Assembly (NCBI GenBank): GCA_027858355.1
Contig: JAQICW010000035.1
Coordinates: 1-19,066 of the forward strand
Origin: Desulfobacula sp.
GTDB lineage: Bacteria; Desulfobacterota; Desulfobacteria; Desulfobacterales; Desulfobacteraceae
Length of the DNA: 19,066 nucleotides
Direction: 5' to 3'
In this document: one piece after another, positions 14,097 to 19,066 of the stretch
How the letters are laid out: each line of letters begins with the position of its first letter
Position numbering within the stretch: position 1 is the first letter of the stretch
Position numbers and translations under genes: made by a program
The notes under the pieces: generated by a model
What the model was told of the DNA's origin: nothing
The model's database searches: none
What the model saw: the letters and a program-made list of their open reading frames with translations, nothing else

Positions 14097-14936
14097 ATGA
14101 AATTTGCTTTCAGTACCAATGCGTTTAGAAAATTTTCTTTTTTCCAGGCTGCCCAGGCCATATCAGATGCCGGATATTCCGGCATTGAAATCATGTGTGA
14201 CACCCCCCATGCGTTCCCTGGCGAATTGTCCGGGATAGATATCGCAAACATAAAAGAAGCCTTGAAAAAAAACAATCTTGAGATATCCAATCTAAATGCC
14301 TTTATGATGTGTGCAATAAAGGATTTTCATCATCCTTCCTGGATAGAAAAGGATACGACATTCAGACAGATCAGGATCAGATATACTCTGGACTGTATTG
14401 ATCTTGCAGCAAAACTTGGGGCTAAAACCATTTCCACGGAGCCAGGCGGCCCCCTTTGCGGGATGGAACGAATGACCGCCATCCAGATGTTTGCCGAGGG
14501 GCTGGAACAGGTCCTGCCCCATGCCAGGGAAAAAGGCATAGAACTGCTCATTGAACCGGAACCTGACCTTCTTCTCCAGACATCAAAGGAATACTTGGAC
14601 TTTCTGGATGAGTTCAACCATCCAAATCTTGGCCTTAACTTTGATATTGGCCATTTTTTCTGTGTGGGAGAGGACCCTGTCCATACGATTATCAAACTCA
14701 AAGACCATACAAAACATTATCATCTGGAGGATATTCCGAAAAATCGTGAACACAGGCATATCATGCCGGGTGAAGGGGGGATCGATATTGCCGGGGTTTT
14801 AGATACGATTGAAAAGACCGGATACAAAGGATTTATCACGGTTGAACTCTATCCCTATCTGGATCAACCCGATATTGCAGCAGCAGATGCAAGAATCTAT
14901 ATTAAAGAGATTTGTGGTTATGATTGCAAAAATTAA
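14097..14936 (+). CDS. Xylose-isomerase-like TIM barrel (sugar phosphate isomerase/epimerase), copy 1
   Basis: A 279-residue protein with AAAGGGA before ATG 14097. It is a one-domain TIM barrel of the AP-endonuclease-2/xylose-isomerase superfamily. Metal-site elements follow the usual order: IEPEPD (Glu 153), NFDIGHFF (Asp 183, His 186), HYHLEDI (His 209, Glu 211), GEGGIDI (Glu 226) and VELYPY (Glu 250). Members isomerise or epimerise sugars, inositols or related polyols, or act on small carbonyl compounds. In ebo clusters a protein of this fold (EboE) is grouped with UbiA and the TatD-like hydrolase; I suggest kinship but the substrate is unknown. Its end overlaps the UbiA start by 17 bp, pointing to tight co-expression. 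Confidence 0.87.
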   Translation: MKFAFSTNAFRKFSFFQAAQAISDAGYSGIEIMCDTPHAFPGELSGIDIANIKEALKKNNLEISNLNAFMMCAIKDFHHPSWIEKDTTFRQIRIRYTLDCIDLAAKLGAKTISTEPGGPLCGMERMTAIQMFAEGLEQVLPHAREKGIELLIEPEPDLLLQTSKEYLDFLDEFNHPNLGLNFDIGHFFCVGEDPVHTIIKLKDHTKHYHLEDIPKNREHRHIMPGEGGIDIAGVLDTIEKTGYKGFITVELYPYLDQPDIAAADARIYIKEICGYDCKN

Positions 14937-15795
14937 AAATTTTTTGGAGCTGATCCGGCTGCCCGGCATGTTTACAGCCCATGCAGATATTTTGGCAGCC
15001 TTTCTGATTACAGGCCTGGGTTTTGAAAAAATCAATATCCTTTTATTGCTACTGCTGTCTTCATCCTGCCTGTTTTCAGCCGGCATGGCATTAAATGATT
15101 ATTTTGATTATGAGATAGACACCAGGGAAAGACCCCAAAGACCCATTCCTTCGGGAAGGGTATCCAGGTCGTCAGCCCTGGCTATGGGCCTTGGACTGCT
15201 TATGGCAGGAATCTGTTTTGCCTTTTTTGCCGGTTCCAAACCCTTTTATATAAGCCTTGCTCTTGCCACTGCCATACTGCTCTATGACGGTCTTTTAAAG
15301 GATATCCCTTTGCTAGGGCCCCTGACCATGGCATCCTGCCGGTATTTTAATCTTTTGATGGGACTGTCGCTCTTACCCTTTAAGGGGTGGGCCTTGATCC
15401 CCCTGATTACCGGGATATATATTTTCGGGGTAACTGTATTAAGTCAGAAAGAGGCAGAAGGCGGGAAGGCTGTTTTAAACATTGGAGTGTGTGCCCTGGC
15501 AACAGGGACTGCTCCTTTAATCTATTTTTTTCTTTTTTTGCAGGGTGTCCTTTTAAATTTTTTTGGAGTCTTTCTGGCAATTTTATTTGCTATTTTTTCA
15601 TCCAAACACATCCTGAATCTTCTGGATAATCACAGGCCAAAGGATTTTCAAAAAACCATGAAGATCCTCTTGCTATCCATAATTGTTCTGGATGTGATAA
15701 TTGCCACAGGATTTGTTCCTGTATGGTATGCAGCCATGATTCTGTTGCTCTATTTTCCGGCATTCTTTTCCGTTCGTCTTTTCCGGATAACTTAA
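14920..15795 (+). CDS. UbiA-family prenyltransferase (EboC-like)
   Basis: A 291-residue membrane enzyme. The open frame starts at 14809, but ATG 14920 is chosen because UbiA proteins begin just before the IRLPG motif (MIAKIKNFLELIRLPGMF), and AAAGAG lies ten bases upstream. The first Asp-rich motif is complete: NDYFDYEID (59-67), then RPQRPIPSGR. The second is YDGLLKD (122-128), followed by a Gly/Arg segment. About eight to nine hydrophobic helices are visible. UbiA enzymes transfer a polyprenyl or phytyl group from its diphosphate to an aromatic, glyceryl or sugar-phosphate acceptor in the membrane, with Mg2+ held by the two Asp motifs. Both are intact, so activity is expected. Ubiquinone/menaquinone-type acceptors cannot be excluded, but no quinone gene is nearby; the neighbours match ebo clusters. 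Confidence 0.93.
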   Translation: MIAKIKNFLELIRLPGMFTAHADILAAFLITGLGFEKINILLLLLLSSSCLFSAGMALNDYFDYEIDTRERPQRPIPSGRVSRSSALAMGLGLLMAGICFAFFAGSKPFYISLALATAILLYDGLLKDIPLLGPLTMASCRYFNLLMGLSLLPFKGWALIPLITGIYIFGVTVLSQKEAEGGKAVLNIGVCALATGTAPLIYFFLFLQGVLLNFFGVFLAILFAIFSSKHILNLLDNHRPKDFQKTMKILLLSIIVLDVIIATGFVPVWYAAMILLLYFPAFFSVRLFRIT

Positions 15796-15835
15796 CCGCA
15801 TACTTAATTGTATAGAATATGCCAAAGGAGTTTTT

Positions 15836-17176
15836 ATGAGTGTTTTCTGTTTTAATCTTGTGGGTCTGTCCCCCAGTCTTTTGGATAAATTAATTGAGAT
15901 GCCGAGCTTTTCAAGGCTGATGGAAAGCGGAAAAAAAGCTGATATGGAACCGGTTTTCCCCTGTCTGACACTTCCAGGGCAGGCTTCTTTTTCAACCGGG
16001 ACATATCCGGGTGAACACGGCATTATTGCCAACGGGTTCTATGACAGGGATCGTTTTGAAGTCAGTTTCTGGGACCAGTACCGTTCCCTTGTCCAGGCTG
16101 AACCTGTCTGGGAAAGTTTGAAACACAATAATCCAAATCTGAAAACTGCCGTACTTTTTTGCCAGAACACGCTTTATGGTAATGCAGATATTATTATCAC
16201 CCCAAAACCCATGCACACGGATGAAGGTTTGGTTCAATGGTGCTATTCAAAACCCGTGGGAATTTATGAAAAAATCAGCCGAGATATTGGCAGGCCCTTT
16301 AACCTCATGGACTATTGGGGGCCCTTTGCATCATCAAAAGCCTCGGAATGGATCATGGAAGCTGCCATTAGTGTTGTTAAAGAACATTTGCCCGATTTCA
16401 TGGTAACCTATATTCCCCATCTTGATTATTCCTGTCAGAAGTTCGGTCCCGACGACCCCAGAATCGATGATGATTTAAAGGTGATTGATAATTTGATGGC
16501 CGGGTTTATCAATACACTGGAAAAAATGGGAATATTGCAAACTTCCACTATCTGCATATTTTCTGAATATTCTTTGTCCATGGTAACAGGGGCTGTTCTT
16601 TTGAACAGAAATTTGCGGAACGCAGGATTTTTAAGGGTTCGTGAAATTGAAACCAGAGAATACCTTGATTTTGAACTAAGCAGGGCCTTTGCCATGGTGG
16701 ATCACCAGGTAGCCCATATCTATGTTAAGGATAAAAAAGACATTGAGCCTGTAAAAAAATTGATTGAGAATATTGACGGAGTTTCCATGGTACTTTCAGA
16801 AGATCAGAAAAAATCTTTAAAGATTGATCATGAAAGGTCTGGCGAGCTTGTGGCTGTTTCCGATCCTGACAAATGGTTTGCCTATTATTGGTGGGAAGAC
16901 CAGGAAAAGGCCCCTGATTTTGCATTTAATATCGATATTCACAGAAAGCCGGGTTATGATCCCCTTGAACTGTTCATGGACATGAAAACCATGAAAATTC
17001 CCCAAACCCCGGAGCTGATAAAAGGTTCCCATGGAGCCCCGGCCAGGGACGGGCAGGGAATGGCTGTTTTTATGTTGAGCGGGAAAACAGCAGACAAAGT
17101 ATCTTTACCCGGCACCATTGGTTTGGTTGATGTTGCAATGCTTTTAAAAAATATAGTAGAAAACAAGGATATTTAA
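15836..17176 (+). CDS. Alkaline-phosphatase-superfamily phosphodiesterase/nucleotide-pyrophosphatase-like protein
   Basis: A 446-residue protein with AAAGGAG before ATG 15836 and no signal peptide, so it is probably cytosolic. It belongs to the type I phosphodiesterase/nucleotide pyrophosphatase family: FPCLTLPGQASFSTGTYPGE (41-60) holds the presumed nucleophile Thr 45, then HGIIANGFYDR (61-71), YIPHLDYS (192-199), DHQVAHIYV and GSHGAP (397-402). Two usual metal-site motifs are altered: the N-terminal DG pair is NLVGLSPSLL (7-16), and the SDHG motif reads SEYS (243-246). As I recall, the same changes recur in a conserved ebo-associated subfamily, so this looks like a specialised branch rather than decay. 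It may hydrolyse a phosphodiester or pyrophosphate of the prenylated intermediate, or have lost catalysis and act as a binding protein. Confidence 0.87.
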   Translation: MSVFCFNLVGLSPSLLDKLIEMPSFSRLMESGKKADMEPVFPCLTLPGQASFSTGTYPGEHGIIANGFYDRDRFEVSFWDQYRSLVQAEPVWESLKHNNPNLKTAVLFCQNTLYGNADIIITPKPMHTDEGLVQWCYSKPVGIYEKISRDIGRPFNLMDYWGPFASSKASEWIMEAAISVVKEHLPDFMVTYIPHLDYSCQKFGPDDPRIDDDLKVIDNLMAGFINTLEKMGILQTSTICIFSEYSLSMVTGAVLLNRNLRNAGFLRVREIETREYLDFELSRAFAMVDHQVAHIYVKDKKDIEPVKKLIENIDGVSMVLSEDQKKSLKIDHERSGELVAVSDPDKWFAYYWWEDQEKAPDFAFNIDIHRKPGYDPLELFMDMKTMKIPQTPELIKGSHGAPARDGQGMAVFMLSGKTADKVSLPGTIGLVDVAMLLKNIVENKDI

Positions 17177-17216
17177 ACAAGGATATTTAAACCAGGATGT
17201 TTAAAATAGGATACAA
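17161..17216. repeat. Four 14-bp tandem repeats across a gene junction
   Basis: Unit AAACAAGGATATTT is perfect at 17161-17174 and 17175-17188. It then drifts to AAACCAGGATGTTT (17189-17202) and AAAATAGGATACAA (17203-17216). The array contains the stop of the phosphodiesterase-like gene, the only Shine-Dalgarno-like AAGGA sequences and the ATG of the next gene (17197, inside unit three). Confidence 0.85.
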
Positions 17217-18027
17217 TACCAACGGATTTACAAGCCATTCTTTGCTGTCCGCCATTGATATTATCGGATCCCTCGGCTATGAGTCCATTGCCATCACCAT
17301 AGACCATCATTCGCTGAATCCCTGGGATGAAAATATAGACTCCAGGATTGTCCAGGTTAAAAAGAGGCTTGAAAAATATCAATTGTCATCCATTGTGGAA
17401 ACCGGTGCAAGATTCTTGCTGGATCCATTGGTAAAGCATGAACCCACATTGATTTCAAAGGGAGCAGAGAATAGGGAATTCAGGATAAAATTCATTGAAC
17501 AATGCCTTTATATTGCTTCCGCCCTAGGTTCAAAAGCAGTCTCCATATGGTCCGGGGAAAAAAAGGCTGATATTGACGAGGTCCAGGCATGGGACTGGCT
17601 TGTTTCAGGATGCTACAGGCTTTCTCAGAAAGCCGCTGATCTCGGGGTTTTTATCGGTTTTGAGCCTGAACCAGGCATGTTTGTGGAAAATATGGATCAA
17701 TATCAACTGCTCAAGGAGCGGGTGAATCATGAATTTTTCAGGCTGACACTGGACATCGGGCATGGGTTTATTACTGAGAAAAGTGTTTGTGAATCTATCA
17801 GGGACTATAAAGATGATATTGTTAATATTCATCTGGAAGATATGAAAAAGAATAAACATGATCATCTTTCCTTTGGTGAGGGGGACATGGATTTTAAGGA
17901 TATTTTCCACACGTTGGATGATATAAAATACCATGGACAGGTAAACATTGAGCTGAGCCGCCACAGTCATAATGCCGTTGAAATTGCTGAAAAAGCGTTC
18001 AGGTTTATAAACAGAACCAGGGGCTGA
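17197..18027 (+). CDS. Xylose-isomerase-like TIM barrel, copy 2 (EboE-like)
   Basis: A 276-residue TIM barrel; ATG 17197 lies inside the 14-bp repeats, with AAGGA thirteen bases upstream and CAGG immediately before it, so initiation is weak or coupled to the preceding gene (20 bp away). Metal-site elements are FEPEPG (Glu 156), LDIGHGF (Asp 186, His 189), NIHLEDM (His 212, Glu 214), FGEGDMD (Glu 228) and NIELSRH (Glu 252). It is a distant paralogue of the first TIM barrel: same layout, but different specificity loops (ITIDHHSLNPWDEN, 33-46). Two such barrels in one operon suggest two sequential isomerisations, or one enzyme and one binding or transport factor; EboE is described as a metabolite-traffic protein in scytonemin-type systems. 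It ends 14 bp from the convergent IPP isomerase gene. Confidence 0.86.
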   Translation: MFKIGYNTNGFTSHSLLSAIDIIGSLGYESIAITIDHHSLNPWDENIDSRIVQVKKRLEKYQLSSIVETGARFLLDPLVKHEPTLISKGAENREFRIKFIEQCLYIASALGSKAVSIWSGEKKADIDEVQAWDWLVSGCYRLSQKAADLGVFIGFEPEPGMFVENMDQYQLLKERVNHEFFRLTLDIGHGFITEKSVCESIRDYKDDIVNIHLEDMKKNKHDHLSFGEGDMDFKDIFHTLDDIKYHGQVNIELSRHSHNAVEIAEKAFRFINRTRG

Positions 18028-18041
18028 TAGTGTTTTGCCGG

Positions 18042-18566
18042 TTAAAAGAATGAATCCTGAGAATTTTTAATTTTTTCCCATATAGGATAAAACCAATAGG
18101 TATATTTTTGCCTGTTTTGTTTTAAATCATGTGATACTTCAGAGATATCCATCCATTTCCATTCTGCCACCTCGACTAAGTAAGGCACTGGGTCTTTATC
18201 ATATTTTCCGAAAAAAACATGATCATATTCATGTTCAATTAATTGGTTATTAAATGCTGTCTTGTAAATAAAACTGAATTTTTCCTCTAATTTACAGTCA
18301 AATCCCATTTCTTCCATAAGTCTTCTTTTAGCTGCTTTATGAATATTTTCGTCCGGCCTTGGATGACTGCAACAGGTATTGGTCCACAAACCTGGTGAAT
18401 GGTATTTGGTGTGTGCTCTTTTTTGAAGCAATAATTGACGGCTGTCATTTATAATGAATATTGAAAAAGCCCTGTGAAGTTTTCCTTTTTTATGTGCTTC
18501 ATGCTTTTCCATGGTTCCGTATTGCAAATCATTTTCATCAACAAGTATGACGGAATCTTTCATCAT
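18042..18566 (-). CDS. idi: Isopentenyl-diphosphate delta-isomerase, type 1
   Basis: A 174-residue Nudix-fold enzyme that interconverts IPP and DMAPP, supplying the starter for prenyl chains. Two adjacent ATG codons begin it (18566 and 18563), with AAGGA just upstream. Catalytic landmarks are present: WTNTCCSHPRP (61-71, catalytic Cys 66), the Nudix helix AAKRRLMEEMGF (78-89) and EHEYDHVF (111-118), whose Glu residues bind metal. The family is usually around 180 residues, so it is complete. Deltaproteobacteria using the MEP pathway do not strictly need an isomerase, so keeping one beside a UbiA prenyltransferase fits a demand for DMAPP or longer prenyl donors. It is convergent with the TIM-barrel gene, with only 14 bp and no clear terminator between them. 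Confidence 0.94.
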   Translation of the reverse strand: MMKDSVILVDENDLQYGTMEKHEAHKKGKLHRAFSIFIINDSRQLLLQKRAHTKYHSPGLWTNTCCSHPRPDENIHKAAKRRLMEEMGFDCKLEEKFSFIYKTAFNNQLIEHEYDHVFFGKYDKDPVPYLVEVAEWKWMDISEVSHDLKQNRQKYTYWFYPIWEKIKNSQDSFF

Positions 18567-18591
18567 CTGTTCCTTTTTTTTATGGAAGTAG

Positions 18592-18670
18592 TGAGATATG
18601 AGTTCTGAGTAATGAGAACCAACTTGTCAATTTAGCTTCCCTCACAACTCACAACCTCACAACTCACAAC
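18592..18670. repeat. Heptamer repeats in inverted arrangement
   Basis: TGAG recurs every seven bases (18592, 18599, 18606, 18613). After a 24-base spacer comes a perfect 15-bp tandem duplication of CTCACAACTCACAAC (18641-18655, 18656-18670). The two tracts are complementary in motif (TGAG against CTCA), so the region can fold into an imperfect long hairpin upstream of idi. On the minus strand TTGACA (18625-18630) lies in the spacer, but no convincing -10 follows. Confidence 0.7.
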
Positions 18671-18706
18671 TTTCATGCTTTGTTGTGCCAGCCAGGGCAT
18701 TGAGGG

Positions 18707-19066
18707 CTAGTGGGCAATAACCTTGTTTCTGCCGGTTTGCTTGGCCTCATAAAGAGCCTTGTCAGCCCTGTTGGTGAATTCATTAGAGTCTTCTTTTCCA
18801 ATATATTCTGTTACTCCAAAACTACAGGTGATCTGGGAATCTATGGGAAAAGAGTGCTCTTCAATACGCTTTCGAAGTTTTTCAGCAAAAATATAAGAGG
18901 ATTCTCTGTTATTTTCAGGAACAAGAATTACAAACTCCTCACCTCCCCACCGGGCAAGAATATCAGAAGACCTGATGCTGGTTTCACATAATCGGGACAG
19001 CTCTTTGAGTACATCATCTCCGGCCAGGTGGCCAAAGGTATCGTTTATTATTTTAAATTTATCAAT
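18707..19066 (-). CDS. GGDEF-domain diguanylate cyclase, C-terminal part
   Basis: The minus strand is open from the window edge to TAG at 18707-18709, giving 119 residues of a protein whose N-terminus lies outside. It is a GGDEF domain: DKFKIINDTFGH at the edge (metal-ligand Asp and substrate residues), ARWGGEEFVIL with an active GGEEF signature, ITCSFGVTEY, and the closing helix RADKALYEAKQTGRNKV. It should make cyclic di-GMP from GTP. The RxxD inhibitory site five residues before GGEEF is present in form (RSSD at about residues 33-36), which would allow product inhibition. Any sensor domain is unseen. It is 140 bp upstream of idi on the same strand, separated by the heptamer repeats. The link to the rest of the locus is uncertain, although c-di-GMP commonly controls PEP-CTERM and exopolysaccharide systems. 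Confidence 0.9.
   Translation of the reverse strand: MDKFKIINDTFGHLAGDDVLKELSRLCETSIRSSDILARWGGEEFVILVPENNRESSYIFAEKLRKRIEEHSFPIDSQITCSFGVTEYIGKEDSNEFTNRADKALYEAKQTGRNKVIAH

Noticed and set aside
14809..14919. 37-residue N-terminal extension of the UbiA protein
   Set aside because: It overlaps the end of the TIM-barrel gene in another frame, and UbiA proteins start just before the IRLPG motif.
18641..18670. CRISPR-like direct repeats
   Set aside because: Only two adjacent 15-bp copies, with no spacers and no cas genes.
18710..18991. Plus-strand 93-codon frame at the right edge
   Set aside because: It is antisense to a clear GGDEF domain on the minus strand, whose motifs are unmistakable.

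Overview
The window looks like a piece of the chromosome of an anaerobic, moderately AT-rich deltaproteobacterium, most likely a Desulfobacterales sulfate reducer. This is inferred from gene content and style (a PEP-CTERM protein, an NtrC-type two-component pair, -24/-12 promoters, a type 1 IPP isomerase, secreted squalene-cyclase-fold proteins); there is no rRNA or other marker gene to prove it.

Layout. (1) 1-443: 3' end of an M24 aminopeptidase. (2) 529-5720, plus strand: a tight operon encoding a secreted YdjY-type protein, an 83-residue unknown, a cupin, a TatD-like metal hydrolase, a membrane sensor histidine kinase and an NtrC-type sigma-54 activator. (3) 5701-6903, minus: a divergent myo-inositol-1-phosphate synthase homologue, convergent with the activator gene and overlapping it by 20 bp. 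Its leader carries two hairpins and a -24/-12 promoter. (4) 7225-12067, minus: a PEP-CTERM surface protein, a large secreted cyclase-fold protein with PKD and FN3 domains, a secreted STN/PDZ protein and a VTT-domain (DedA/TVP38-like) membrane protein. (5) 12068-12866: a 799-bp divergent control region with a -24/-12 promoter facing each way and a compact set of dyads between them. (6) 12867-18027, plus: a second secreted cyclase-fold protein, a xylose-isomerase-like TIM barrel, a UbiA-family prenyltransferase, an alkaline-phosphatase-superfamily protein and a second TIM barrel. (7) 18042-18566, minus: type 1 IPP isomerase. (8) 18707 to the end, minus: a GGDEF domain cut by the window edge.

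How it may work together. The TatD-like hydrolase, UbiA prenyltransferase, TIM barrels and phosphodiesterase-like protein are the core set of the 'ebo' clusters, known from cyanobacteria, algal plastids and other bacteria and linked to moving metabolite precursors to the periplasm. Here the set is split into two arms, I see no EboD (dehydroquinate-synthase-like) or EboA gene, and it is joined by an inositol-phosphate-synthase homologue, two exported cyclase-fold proteins, a VTT lipid-transporter-like protein and an IPP isomerase. The -24/-12 promoters lie in front of the three transcription units flanking the regulator pair, which suggests one regulon. My working hypothesis is a sensor-controlled pathway making a prenylated, probably inositol- or sugar-derived metabolite that is exported and finished outside the cytoplasm. 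The chemistry is inference; gene families, overlaps, promoters and repeats are read from the sequence.
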